DNA of 64,000 nt. Origin: Astrobacterium formosum (lineage in GTDB: Bacteria; Pseudomonadota; Alphaproteobacteria; Rhizobiales; Xanthobacteraceae). The notes below the pieces were generated by a model. That model was not told the origin of the DNA, searched no databases, and saw only the letters and a program-made list of their open reading frames with translations. Every line of letters begins with the position of its first letter. Position 1 is the stretch's first letter. The position numbers and the translations under genes were made by a program. Location of the stretch: NCBI GenBank assembly GCA_030848545.1, contig JAVDCA010000001.1:434001-498000 (forward strand). Direction: 5' to 3'. Below, in pieces: positions 48,731 to 57,529 of this stretch.

Positions 48731-50188
48731 TCAGGCCTTCGAATTTCGCGGCTTTCTCAACATCAGGAAGAAGGTCACGCCCATCAATGCGACGACCGAG
48801 AGACTGATCGGGCTTGCCACGATCGCGCCGAGGATGTCGATCGGATTGCCGTGGTAGGAGATCATCGTGCGCCGGAATGTCTCGTCGATCAGCGGACCGA
48901 GCACCAGCCCCAGCACCATGGGAGGAATGGGGAACTTGTACAGCTTGAACACGAAGCCGAGCAGGCCGAAGAACGACATCCAGGCGACGTCGAGCATGCT
49001 GCTGTTGATGGCGTAGGCGCCGATGACGGTGACGAAGATGATCGGCGGCAGCAGGATGTTCTGCGGGATGCTGACCAGCTTGATGAACGGCTTGATCAGC
49101 AGAAAGCCGAAGATCAAGAAGAAGAACGTGGCGAGGAGCAGCGACACCACGATCAGGTTGAACAGGTGCGGCGTCTCGGTCATCAGCATTGGGCCTGGGC
49201 GCAGGCCGTGGATCTGGAATGCGCCGATGATGACGGCGGTGACAGCATCGCCCGGAATGCCGAGGGTCAGCATCGGGATGATGGCGCCGCCGATGGCGGC
49301 ATTGTTGGCGGATTCGCTCGCCACCACGCCCTCGTAGGCCCCTTCGCCGAACGGCCGCGACGGCTCCCTGACGGTGCGCTTGGCGTGGTCGTAGGCGAGC
49401 GTGGAGGCGATCGGGCCGCCCACGCCCGGGAGGGCGCCGATCAGGATGCCGATCGCCGAAGTCCGCAGCGTCAACGGCAGGCAGCGGATCAGTTGGTTCA
49501 TGGGCGGAAACAGCCGGCCGACCTTCTGGATGATGTGGGCGGACGAGTTCTGGTAGAGTTGGAAGAGGACCTCGGACAGGCCGAACAGCCCCAGGATCGC
49601 GGTCACCAGGTCGACGCCTTTGACCAGTATGTCACTGCCGAAGGCTAGGCGCGGCATTCCGGTGATCAGGTCGAGTCCGATCAGGCCCAACACGACGCCC
49701 AGTGAGGCCGTGAACATCGCCTTGCCGAAAGACCCTTCGGCGAAGCTGCCGACCAGGAGAATGCCGAAGACGGCGAGCAAAAAATAGTCCTGCGGCGCGA
49801 ATCCGACGGCGACGCGGGCGATCAGCGGCGTGCCGATCCAAAGCGCCAAGACTCCAATCAGGCCGCCGATGAAAGACTCCGTGCAGGCCCATCCGATGGC
49901 GGCACCGCCTTCGCCGCGCTTTGCCATCGGATAACCGTCGAGGGTCGTGATGACCGAGGAGGGCGCGCCCGGGATGTTGATCAGGCAGGCGGTGATGGAT
50001 CCACCGAACACCGCTCCCTGGTAGATGCCCATGATCACCGCCAGGGCGGTGGTGACGTCCCAGCCGTAGGTCAGCGACACCAGGATGGCCACCGCCATCG
50101 TCGCCGACAGCCCCGGAATGGCCCCGACCAGGATGCCCGTGAGCGTGCCGGCTGCCGTCAGTGCAGCGATGTAGATCCAGTATTCCAT
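48731..50188 (-). CDS. Tripartite tricarboxylate transporter large membrane subunit TctA
   Basis: A 485-residue TctA permease. GAIPGLSATMAVAIL, GSITACLINIPGAPSSVITTLDGYPMA and, in the second half, GALPGVGGPIASTLAY with TLGIPGDAVTAVI are diagnostic. It is the last gene of a minus-strand operon (FAD oxidoreductase, TctC, TctB, TctA), a different order from the operon at 2.6-5.8 kb. The two TctA proteins are clearly diverged, so they likely serve different carboxylates. Confidence 0.93.
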   Translation of the reverse strand: MEYWIYIAALTAAGTLTGILVGAIPGLSATMAVAILVSLTYGWDVTTALAVIMGIYQGAVFGGSITACLINIPGAPSSVITTLDGYPMAKRGEGGAAIGWACTESFIGGLIGVLALWIGTPLIARVAVGFAPQDYFLLAVFGILLVGSFAEGSFGKAMFTASLGVVLGLIGLDLITGMPRLAFGSDILVKGVDLVTAILGLFGLSEVLFQLYQNSSAHIIQKVGRLFPPMNQLIRCLPLTLRTSAIGILIGALPGVGGPIASTLAYDHAKRTVREPSRPFGEGAYEGVVASESANNAAIGGAIIPMLTLGIPGDAVTAVIIGAFQIHGLRPGPMLMTETPHLFNLIVVSLLLATFFFLIFGFLLIKPFIKLVSIPQNILLPPIIFVTVIGAYAINSSMLDVAWMSFFGLLGFVFKLYKFPIPPMVLGLVLGPLIDETFRRTMISYHGNPIDILGAIVASPISLSVVALMGVTFFLMLRKPRNSKA

Positions 50189-50221
50189 TGTGGCACCCGT
50201 TAACTCGCCCGCGAGGCAGCT

Positions 50222-50713
50222 CTAGAAGACGATGTAGAAGACCTTGGCGAACAGGGTCATGGAAAGCGCCACGACGGCCACCGATACGACGATCGCGTTC
50301 ACCAGCGACAGGGACTTCCAGTACAAGAAGCTGAACAACAGGAAGATCGAGGACGCGAGCCAGAAAGGCACGACGAACAGGGCGCCGATATAGACCAAGA
50401 AGGCGGCTATGTAGCCCATGACGCGCGGTTCGAAGGTGCGTTCGATCGCTCCGCCCGCTCGTCGGGCCTTGATCGCTTGCGCCAGCGAGTGCGCCGCGCT
50501 GCCGATCATCACGGCTGACAGCAGTGCCGGCACGATCATGCCGGACGACCAGATCGGATAAATGCCGCGATCGATGAAGAACGACGACACGAAAAAGAAC
50601 ACCCCCACCAAGAGGAAGGCGATGTTCGCTCCGACATTCCCGCTCTTGTAACTTGTCGCGCTCAACGATGCCCCCTGATGTCCAGGACCCGGACTGCGGT
50701 CGGGCCCGCTCAC
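50222..50713 (-). CDS. Tripartite tricarboxylate transporter small membrane subunit TctB
   Basis: A protein of up to 163 residues with four hydrophobic segments (FLLVGVFFFVSSFF; MGYIAAFLVYIGALFVV; VVSVAVVALSMTLF), fitting TctB. The start is uncertain. GTG 50713 gives a Pro/Gly-rich head, while TTG 50665 has AGGGGG five bases upstream and gives a more usual N-terminus. It lies between the binding-protein and TctA genes. Confidence 0.83.
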   Translation of the reverse strand: MSGPDRSPGPGHQGASLSATSYKSGNVGANIAFLLVGVFFFVSSFFIDRGIYPIWSSGMIVPALLSAVMIGSAAHSLAQAIKARRAGGAIERTFEPRVMGYIAAFLVYIGALFVVPFWLASSIFLLFSFLYWKSLSLVNAIVVSVAVVALSMTLFAKVFYIVF

Positions 50714-50795
50714 GGCGCTCCGCCGGCATTGCGGCCGGCGGAATGCCGTCGTGGTTTACGTTTCTCGCCTCGAAGGGCGGGTCGTTCGAAGATGG

Positions 50796-51794
50796 TCAGC
50801 GCCGCGCAATCCCGAGATCCGCCGGTGACGTCTTGGCGGCGCCGCCGTCATACAGCAGCCATGCCGTCTTCGAGGAAAACGCGTCGGCGTAATCGACCGC
50901 GTCCTTGCCCATCAGGTTCAGCGGCAGCATTTCCTTTTTCGTCACGGATTCGACGAACTTGGGATCGGCCGCCGCCTTGGAGAAGGCGTCCTTGAGCTTG
51001 GCAACGATCGGCGCCGGCGTACCCTTCTTGACCCAGACTCCGTAGAACGGGCCCCACGGAAGTTGCTTGTTGTACTCCGGCATCACCTGGCCGAGCGCCG
51101 GCCACTCGGGATGGGCTGGCAGTGCCTTGCCGTCGACGACAGCCAGAACCTTCAACTTGCCGGCCTTGACGTAGTCGGCCGCGGCGATCAGACCGACGGT
51201 AGCGACGTCGGTATGTCCGCCGAGCACGGCGGTGACGATCTCGCCGGCGCTCTTGAACGGCACCATGTTGAATTTGGTGCCGAGGATCGTGGCGACGATG
51301 CCCGAGATGCCGGTCGGACCGGTGGTCGCGATCTTCACCTGGTCGGGCTTTTCCTTGGTTTCCTTGATCAGATCGTTGACGGTCTTCCACCGGCTGTCGG
51401 GCGTGGTGACGAGAACCGGCACTTCGCGCGCCAGGAGGATGATCGGCTCGAAATCGGCGAAGCTGAGCTGCGAGACGCCCATGACGCGATACGTCGCCAG
51501 GTTCTCCGCGGCGACCAGGACGGTGTAGCCGTCGGGCCGCTTGTCCTGCACCTCCTTGGCGCCGATCGAGCCATTGCCGCCCGCGACGTTCTTGACGATG
51601 ACGTTCTGCTTCAATTGAGCTTCCGCCACGGCGGCGATGCTGCGCGCCATGATGTCGGTGGAACCGCCCGGCGCGAAGGGAACGATCGCGGTGAGCGCCC
51701 GCTCCGGAAACTCCTGCGCGGTGGCCGGCGCAGCCCCGGCCATGATCGCGGCGATCGAGAACAACGCGGGCAGTATCGAGATCGGCTTATACAT
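50796..51794 (-). CDS. Tripartite tricarboxylate transporter periplasmic binding protein (TctC/Bug family)
   Basis: A 332-residue exported binding protein. The signal ends APATAQ and is followed by FPERALTAIVPFAPGGSTDIMARSI, the family opening. KDAFSKAAADPKF near the C-terminus is also typical. It captures the substrate for the TctB/TctA pair downstream. A hairpin-forming 84-base gap separates it from the FAD oxidoreductase gene before it. Confidence 0.92.
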   Translation of the reverse strand: MYKPISILPALFSIAAIMAGAAPATAQEFPERALTAIVPFAPGGSTDIMARSIAAVAEAQLKQNVIVKNVAGGNGSIGAKEVQDKRPDGYTVLVAAENLATYRVMGVSQLSFADFEPIILLAREVPVLVTTPDSRWKTVNDLIKETKEKPDQVKIATTGPTGISGIVATILGTKFNMVPFKSAGEIVTAVLGGHTDVATVGLIAAADYVKAGKLKVLAVVDGKALPAHPEWPALGQVMPEYNKQLPWGPFYGVWVKKGTPAPIVAKLKDAFSKAAADPKFVESVTKKEMLPLNLMGKDAVDYADAFSSKTAWLLYDGGAAKTSPADLGIARR

Positions 51795-51878
51795 TTGGAA
51801 CCCCCATTTTTGTCACGAACACACGAGAGCACGAATGTCCGCCGGCATCGCGGCGGGTGGACATGTCCGGCTTTGCGT

Positions 51879-53138
51879 TCACAGGATGGCCCCCTGGTCG
51901 AGCAGGGTCGCCCGCAAAGCGGGATATTCGGGCCGGCCTTGCAGCGCCAGGGCGGCGGCCGTTCCGGCGGCCTGTCCGGTGGCAAAGCCCGTCCCCATGA
52001 CACGCAGCGAACTGAAGGCTCCGCGCTCGGCGCCGACGGTGCGCCCGGCCAACCACAGATTATCGATCCGGGTCGCACGGATCGACCCGGCCGGAATGTC
52101 GAAGAAGCCGTCGCCGCCGATCGGCACCATGGTGGGTTTGCCCGGCGTATCGTGACGCTCCACCGGCCAGACCGCACGGGCCACCGGTGTGTCCACGCGC
52201 CGGCCGGCGAGCGCATCGGCGTCGCTGATCATATACCGCGCTTGCGGGTGGCGCGTCTCTCGAATTCCTAACTGTGGCCCCGAACCGGCGAGAGTCGCGC
52301 GCTCGCAACCCGCAACGCGGCGCAACTGGCGCACGAACGCCCAGGCGGTCGCCCGGCATTTCTGTTCGGCTTCGCTCAGGCTCGCGGACGACACGCCGTC
52401 AGTGAGGATGTCGACACCCATCCACCACAGGTCGCCGTTTTCGGGCAGGCGCAGGACGAAGCCACCGTCGGCGCGCAGGATGGCGGGGGTCTCGTCGGCC
52501 GGAACCGCTGAGCAGATCCGAGCCAGAAAGGCGCGATCGACGGCGATATCCTGCGGCACGCCGGCGATCCGCACGCACAGCGAGGCCGCATATCTGGGCT
52601 CTTCGGCGAACGCCATCGGGACGCCGGCGAGCGCCGACAGGTTTCCTTCGCCGCTGGCGTCGATGAAGGCGTCGGCCGCGATCGTGAACCGGCCTGCGTG
52701 ATCGGCCGCGACGAGCGAGACGATCCGGTCGCCGCTGACCGACGCCTCGACCACCGTGGCGTGCAATCGCGTCGACACCGCAGAGCGGATCACGAGACTG
52801 TCCAGCGCCGCCTTGGCGGACTCGGGATTGAACGGCAGAACCCAGTTTTTATTGGGTGAAAGGACCGGCTCGACCTTGCTGGCAAACCGATCGAGTTCGC
52901 CCAAAAGCTCCCGGCCGATGCCGCCGACGGCCCATTGCGGCCGGTCGCCCCGATACAGAAATCCGTCATAGGTCATGACGAAGGAGTGGGTCGCCGCGCC
53001 GCCGAGAAACCCGTAGCGTTCGATCAGGGCCACTTTGGCGCCGAGGCGTGCTGCCGCAACCGCTGCCGCAACTCCCGCCGAACCGCCGCCGACGACCGCG
53101 ATGTCGAATCGCTCTTTCCTCATCGGACGCATCGGCAC
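51879..53138 (-). CDS. FAD-dependent oxidoreductase (FAD_oxidored family)
   Basis: A 419-residue flavoprotein. The FAD-binding fold near the N-terminus reads VVGGGSAGVAAAVAAARLG, followed by ERYGFLGG. A second flavin motif DNLWLAGRTVG lies near the C-terminus. No export signal is seen, so it is probably cytosolic. It heads the second tct operon and may oxidise or reduce the imported carboxylate. The exact reaction is unknown. It is divergent from the LysR regulator. Confidence 0.85.
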   Translation of the reverse strand: MPMRPMRKERFDIAVVGGGSAGVAAAVAAARLGAKVALIERYGFLGGAATHSFVMTYDGFLYRGDRPQWAVGGIGRELLGELDRFASKVEPVLSPNKNWVLPFNPESAKAALDSLVIRSAVSTRLHATVVEASVSGDRIVSLVAADHAGRFTIAADAFIDASGEGNLSALAGVPMAFAEEPRYAASLCVRIAGVPQDIAVDRAFLARICSAVPADETPAILRADGGFVLRLPENGDLWWMGVDILTDGVSSASLSEAEQKCRATAWAFVRQLRRVAGCERATLAGSGPQLGIRETRHPQARYMISDADALAGRRVDTPVARAVWPVERHDTPGKPTMVPIGGDGFFDIPAGSIRATRIDNLWLAGRTVGAERGAFSSLRVMGTGFATGQAAGTAAALALQGRPEYPALRATLLDQGAIL

Positions 53139-53216
53139 GCATTCCCCTCGGTTCCCTGGCTGAACCGGTGGGGCGCTATATGATTCCGCTGATTGACAGC
53201 CGCAAACTAATAATTC

Positions 53217-53231
53217 TTATTCCTGAAATAA
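53217..53231. promoter_or_regulatory. Candidate LysR-type operator (T-N11-A)
   Basis: TTATT-CCTGA-AATAA is a 15-bp inverted repeat with a T-N11-A core, in the divergent gap between the FAD oxidoreductase and LysR genes, 9 bases before the LysR start. This is the standard location for LysR autoregulation. Confidence 0.5.
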
Positions 53232-53240
53232 CAACGGCTT

Positions 53241-54197
53241 ATGATGGGGATTGGGGGACTGACAGGCGTGAAACGATCGGGCCCCCCGCAGAACGCGCAA
53301 AATCCGCCGGCCCTCGCACATGACGGTCGCCATTCTCCTGCCCGCACGCCGCTGCTCGAACTGGACCTCTTGCGCACGCTCGTCGCCGTCAACAGCCATG
53401 CGAGCTTCACCGAAGCCGCGCGCGAACTCAACATGACCCAGGCGGCGGTCAGCATGCAGATCCGCCGGCTCGAGAAGCTCACCGGGGTCGCGCTCTTCGA
53501 TCGCGGCAAACGCAGCCTGCGGCTGACCGGCGACGGCGAGCTCCTCGTCGAGCACGGCAAGAAGATGCTGGCGCTCAACGAGGAGGCGTTTGCCAGCGTG
53601 CGCCCGGACGAGGTCGTCGGCTCCGTTCGCCTCGGTGCCGTGACGCATTATGCGGTTCATATCCTGCCACCCCTCCTGGCGGAATTTTCGGCGCGCTATC
53701 CTGCGGTCAGGATCGAGGTGTTGGCGGGTGTTTCGTTTCGCGAGGCGCCGTTCGGCACCGAGCTCGATCTCGCCATCGCGCTCGAGCCCGCCGGTACGAC
53801 GACCGGGACGGTGATCGAGCGCGAAAGGGCCGTCTGGGTGGGCTCGACCCGGCACGAGACCCACACCATTACTCCGGTGCCGCTGGCGGTTCTGCCGGAA
53901 GGCAGTCTTCTGCGCCAGTGGGCCATCGAGAGCCTGCAGCATCACGGTAAGCCCTGGCGGATCGTCTACATCAGCGCCAATGCCACCGCGATGTTGTCCG
54001 CCGTCGATGCGGGGCTGGCCGTCGGTGTCGCGCGCGCCAGCAGCCTGAGGGAGGGGTTGCGCGAATTGACGCCCAAAGACGGCTTCCCGACCCTGCCGGT
54101 CTTCGACATCACGCTCACGGATGCCGGCCCCGGCTTGGGCAGGGTTGCGATCGCGCTGCGCGATTTTCTCAGCCAAAAGCTGGCCTGGGCACAGTGA
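53241..54197 (+). CDS. LysR-family transcriptional regulator
   Basis: A 318-residue regulator with a helix-turn-helix at about residues 45-80 (SFTEAARELNMTQAAVSMQIRRLEKLTG type region) and a type 2 periplasmic-like ligand domain. The first ~35 residues are polar and atypical, so the true start could be later. A GTG at 53268 is an option. It is divergent from the FAD oxidoreductase/tct operon and probably activates it in response to the transported carboxylate. Confidence 0.92.
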   Translation: MMGIGGLTGVKRSGPPQNAQNPPALAHDGRHSPARTPLLELDLLRTLVAVNSHASFTEAARELNMTQAAVSMQIRRLEKLTGVALFDRGKRSLRLTGDGELLVEHGKKMLALNEEAFASVRPDEVVGSVRLGAVTHYAVHILPPLLAEFSARYPAVRIEVLAGVSFREAPFGTELDLAIALEPAGTTTGTVIERERAVWVGSTRHETHTITPVPLAVLPEGSLLRQWAIESLQHHGKPWRIVYISANATAMLSAVDAGLAVGVARASSLREGLRELTPKDGFPTLPVFDITLTDAGPGLGRVAIALRDFLSQKLAWAQ

Positions 54198-54276
54198 CGC
54201 GCACCGAAATCGTCGCACCCATCCCGGCGAGGCGCAACCCATATGGCGTAGTCGGCCGGCGCACGATCTGCGGCGA

Positions 54277-54305
54277 TTGACAATTCCTCACCCCGTCCAT
54301 TAACT
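54277..54305 (+). promoter_or_regulatory. Candidate promoter of the riboswitch-btu operon
   Basis: TTGACA (54277-54282) and TTAACT (54300-54305) are spaced by 17 bases. Transcription would begin about at the first base of the cobalamin aptamer, which supports the call. Confidence 0.6.
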
Positions 54306-54310
54306 CGGGG

Positions 54311-54490
54311 TCGACGGTTCCCCTTATGGGGATCAATAGGGAATGCGGTGCGGCGACTTGCGTCGCCAATGCCGCGGCTGCCCCCGCAACTGTAAGCGGC
54401 GAGTCCTCTGCCAAATCACCCACTGGGACCTCGCATCCCGGGAAGGCGGCAGGAAGACGACGACCCGCGAGCCAGGAGACCTGCCGTCGG
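54311..54490 (+). promoter_or_regulatory. Cobalamin (B12) riboswitch aptamer
   Basis: The B12 box AGCCAGGAGACCTGCC lies at 54470-54485. Other conserved parts are present: GGGAATGCGGTGCGG near 54340, GCCCCCGCAACTGTAAGCGG near 54393-54412, and AGTCC...CACTGGG. The closing stem pairs CGACGG (54312-54317) with CCGTCG (54484-54489). It stands before a BtuCDF-type uptake operon, so adenosylcobalamin or another cobalamin should switch off import when abundant. Confidence 0.95.
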
Positions 54491-54570
54491 CCGTGGTCAC
54501 ACGCGGGAATATCGGTCGGGGAGTACTGATATCGGCCAAGCCTGACGCGCCTTGCGGACGGTGAGACCTT

Positions 54571-54610
54571 CCTCGCGGTGACGTGCCACGTTCGCTGCGA
54601 GGTCTTTTCC
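54571..54610 (+). terminator. Putative expression-platform terminator downstream of the riboswitch
   Basis: CCTCGC (54571-54576) pairs with GCGAGG (54597-54602), with an inner ACGT/ACGT pairing, and TCTTTTCC follows directly. This could be an intrinsic terminator used when the aptamer is bound, about 80 bases beyond it. A translation-blocking mechanism is not excluded. Confidence 0.5.
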
Positions 54611-54713
54611 AGTGTTCACGTTGAACGCGTGCTCCGTCTTCGACGAGGGCGCCGCCGCCGCTCCGCCAGCCAGGTTCTCGGCCTGTGGCGGGTTCTGTCC
54701 CAGCTGGTGACTC

Positions 54714-55730
54714 GTGAAATCATCTCGGGTCGGTGACGGAACGCTGCTGGCCGCTCTCGGCGCGCTGGTCGTTGTCCTGTTCGTGCTGTCGCTCGGAACC
54801 GGGCCGGTGCGGCTCGCGCCGGGCACGGTCGTCGAGGCCCTGTTCGGCCAGGGTGGCGAGGCCCAGCGGGTCATCGTCCAGGAGATCCGCCTGCCGCGGG
54901 CGATCCTGGCGGTGGCGATCGGTGGGATTCTCGGTCTATCGGGCGCCGCCCTGCAGGGGCTGGTGCGTAATCCCCTGGCGTCGCCGTCGCTGTTCGGGGC
55001 GCCGCAATCGGCCGCGTTTGCGGCGGTTCTCACCCTATCGCTGGGGCTGGCCGATCTGCGCTCTTTCGTGTTGCCGCTCGCCGCCATCGGGGGGGCGTTC
55101 GCGTCCGTGTTCGGACTCGTGGCCATCGCCGGAAAGAATGCCAGCCACCTGGTCATCATCCTCGCCGGCCTCGCCATCTCGAGCCTTGCCGGCGCCGCCA
55201 CCGCACTTGCGATGAACCTCGCTCCCAATCCGTTCGCGGCTTTGGAGATCGCCTTCTGGCTCCTGGGTTCGATCGACGATCGCAGCTTCCGTCATGTGGT
55301 GCTGGCGCTACCGTTCATCGTCGTCGGGGCCGCGCTGCTGGTGAGCCGCCGCCATGCCTTCCGGGCGCTGACGCTCGGCGAGGATGCCGCCCGGAGCCTC
55401 GGGGTCGATGTCGGCCGCCTGCGGCTGGCGGTGATCGCCGGCGTCGCGGTCGGGGTCGGCGCCGCCGTCGCGGTGTCCGGGACGATCGGCTTCATCGGCC
55501 TCGTGGCGCCGCATCTCGTGCGGTCCCTGGTCGGCTACGATCCCGGCCGCGTGATGGTACCGAGCGCGCTTGCCGGCGCCGCGCTGCTCACCGCCGCCGA
55601 TATTGCGGTGCGGCTGATCCCGTCGACCACCGACGTCAAGGTCGGCGTGCTCACCGCCATCATCGGCGTGCCGTTCTTCCTGCATCTGATCATCCGCGAC
55701 CGCCGCACGCTCGCCGGAGGACCGTCGTGA
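54714..55730 (+). CDS. btuC: Cobalamin-type ABC transporter permease (BtuC/FecCD family)
   Basis: A 338-residue permease with about ten helices. LSGAALQGLVRNPLASPSLFG and GFIGLVAPHLVRSLVGYD are FecCD/BtuC signatures. The GTG start has only a weak GGTGA site. The gene family also covers iron-siderophore permeases, but the B12 riboswitch and the BtuF-like gene downstream support cobalamin or corrinoid uptake. Confidence 0.88.
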   Translation: MKSSRVGDGTLLAALGALVVVLFVLSLGTGPVRLAPGTVVEALFGQGGEAQRVIVQEIRLPRAILAVAIGGILGLSGAALQGLVRNPLASPSLFGAPQSAAFAAVLTLSLGLADLRSFVLPLAAIGGAFASVFGLVAIAGKNASHLVIILAGLAISSLAGAATALAMNLAPNPFAALEIAFWLLGSIDDRSFRHVVLALPFIVVGAALLVSRRHAFRALTLGEDAARSLGVDVGRLRLAVIAGVAVGVGAAVAVSGTIGFIGLVAPHLVRSLVGYDPGRVMVPSALAGAALLTAADIAVRLIPSTTDVKVGVLTAIIGVPFFLHLIIRDRRTLAGGPS

Positions 55731-56509
55731 GCGTGCCCGCCTTCCTGTCCATCGAAGGCCTCGCGGTGAGGCTCGGTGGCCGTGTCGTCCTGCACGACGT
55801 CACGATGGAATTTCCGCGGGGGCGCATGGTCGCGCTTGTGGGGCCGAACGGCGCCGGCAAGACGACGCTGTTGCGCGCGCTCGCCGGTCTGTTGTCGGCG
55901 GACGGTATCATCCGGCTCGACGGCAAGGCCGTGTCGACCCTGACGGTGCGCGAACGGGCAATCCACTTCGCCTATCTGCCGCAGGATCAGAGCGTGCATT
56001 GGCCGCTGCCGGCGCGTGACGTGGTGGCGCTCGGGCGCTATCCCCACGGCGCCGTCGATCCGGCGCATCTTCCCTCCCGCGATGGCGAAGCGGTGGAGCG
56101 TGCCATGGTGGCGACCGATGTCGTTGCTTTCGCCGGCCGGCCGATCTGTGATCTGTCGGGCGGCGAGCGCGGCCGCGTGCTTCTGGCGCGGGTACTCGCC
56201 GTCGAGGCGCCGGTCATCCTCGCCGACGAGCCGACCGCCTCACTTGATCCGCGCCATCAACTCGAGGTGATACGGCTCCTGCGCGCCGCCGCCGCGGCTG
56301 GTGGCGTGATCTTCGTCGCCACCCACGATCTCGGTCTCGCCGCCCGCTTCGCCGACACCGTGGTCGTGCTCGACGGCGGCCGTGTCGCTGCCCACGGGCC
56401 GCCCGGAATGGCGCTTGCGCCTCAGGTGCTGGCGGACGTGTTCCGCGTCGGCGCTTTCCGCACCGATCACGGCGGCGAACCCGTGATCGTGCCTTGGACG
56501 GTGGTGTGA
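55727..56509 (+). CDS. btuD: Cobalamin-type ABC transporter ATP-binding protein
   Basis: A 260-residue ATPase. Walker A is GPNGAGKTTLL near residue 39, the signature is LSGGERGRVLLAR, Walker B is VILADEPTASLD and the switch is FVATHDL. It starts with GTG overlapping the permease stop (GTGA), with GGAGGA at good spacing, so the two are coupled. Confidence 0.9.
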   Translation: MSVPAFLSIEGLAVRLGGRVVLHDVTMEFPRGRMVALVGPNGAGKTTLLRALAGLLSADGIIRLDGKAVSTLTVRERAIHFAYLPQDQSVHWPLPARDVVALGRYPHGAVDPAHLPSRDGEAVERAMVATDVVAFAGRPICDLSGGERGRVLLARVLAVEAPVILADEPTASLDPRHQLEVIRLLRAAAAAGGVIFVATHDLGLAARFADTVVVLDGGRVAAHGPPGMALAPQVLADVFRVGAFRTDHGGEPVIVPWTVV

Positions 56510-56640
56510 TCAGGCATGCGGGTCCGCGAGTGTCGCTCTCAGGCGATCGAGGTCGATGGAGCCCGCCGGCAGCCCCAGTCCCATGAGGTCGGGGCGACGT
56601 TGGAAGATGCGGGTCCAGATGCGTCGGCGTGCCAGCCGGG
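56510..56640 (-). pseudogene. Fragment resembling the C-terminus of CobC (threonine-phosphate decarboxylase)
   Basis: Read on the minus strand, the DNA between btuD and the BtuF-like gene gives RIWTRIFQRRPDLM followed by GLGLPAGSIDLDRLRA and a TGA at 56510. This resembles the C-terminal end of CobC-type aminotransferase-fold enzymes of cobalamin synthesis. No intact gene is present, and the N-terminal part is missing. It is antisense to the beginning of the BtuF-like reading frame. The identification is by eye. Confidence 0.4.
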
Positions 56641-57475
56641 CTTTCTGCGGATCTGGTTGGCGACGCTGACGGCAATTCTTTGTCTATGCAGTTACGCCTA
56701 CGCACTCGATCGCCCGCGTGTCGTCTCCATCAACATGTGCACCGATCAGCTTCTGCTCGCCCTCGCGGACCCGCCGCAAATTCTGGGCCTGAGCCCCTAT
56801 GGGCGCGACCGGGCGCGCTCGTGGGCGGCGGAGGCGGCGGGTGGATATCCACAACTGTCCGGTGGTGCCGAGGAGATCCTGATGCTGGCGCCGGATTTCG
56901 TCGTCAGCAGCCGATATACCAAGCGCTCGACCCGTGAAATCCTCAAGACGCAAGGGGTCACCGTGGCAGAATTCGATTCCGCCCTGACCATCGAGGACAC
57001 GAAGCGGCAGATCGTCCGCATGGGCGCGCTTCTGGGACAAGAGGGCCGCGCCATGGCGGCGATCGCGCGCATCGACTCTGCACTCGTGCGCGTGCGGGCG
57101 GCGGCGAGCCGAACGCCTTTCCGGGTCCTGCCCTTGGCGCGCCGTGGCTGGGTTTCCGGCCGGGACAGCCTGATGAGTGCGCTTCTGTCCGCCGCCGGCC
57201 TCGTCAATGCGAGCGAAGAGCTCGGCTTCAGATCCGGCGGCTTCGCGTCGCTCGAACAGGTGGTGATGGCGCGCCCCGATTTCCTCCTGGTCGAGAGTGA
57301 GCGAGATTTCGCCGAGGACCAGGGTGTCGCCCTGTTGATGCACCCGGTGATCGAAAAGCTCTACCCGCGCAACAAGCGCCTGTTGTTGCCCGAGAAGCTG
57401 ACCGTGTGCGGCGGCCCGATGCTCGCCGAGGCGCTCGATCGGCTGACGGCGGAGATCGAGCGGGTCGGGCGCTGA
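56600..57475 (+). CDS. btuF: Cobalamin-type ABC transporter binding protein (BtuF-like)
   Basis: A periplasmic binding protein of the helical-backbone metal/cobalamin class. A hydrophobic signal (IWLATLTAILCLCSYAYA) is followed by PRVVSINMCTDQLLLALA, the typical BtuF opening, and later EEILMLAPDFVV. Translation from ATG 56516 would add 28 residues encoded antisense to the CobC-like fragment, so I favour the TTG at 56600, which has GGGG six bases upstream; TTG 56657 is another option. It completes a BtuCDF importer under riboswitch control and ends 54 bases before a convergent gene. Confidence 0.8.
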   Translation: MEDAGPDASACQPGFLRIWLATLTAILCLCSYAYALDRPRVVSINMCTDQLLLALADPPQILGLSPYGRDRARSWAAEAAGGYPQLSGGAEEILMLAPDFVVSSRYTKRSTREILKTQGVTVAEFDSALTIEDTKRQIVRMGALLGQEGRAMAAIARIDSALVRVRAAASRTPFRVLPLARRGWVSGRDSLMSALLSAAGLVNASEELGFRSGGFASLEQVVMARPDFLLVESERDFAEDQGVALLMHPVIEKLYPRNKRLLLPEKLTVCGGPMLAEALDRLTAEIERVGR

Positions 57476-57529
57476 CAGGGCTGAGTTGGTTCGGCGGTCG
57501 CGCCAATCGATACAATAGCTGCGTGGATT

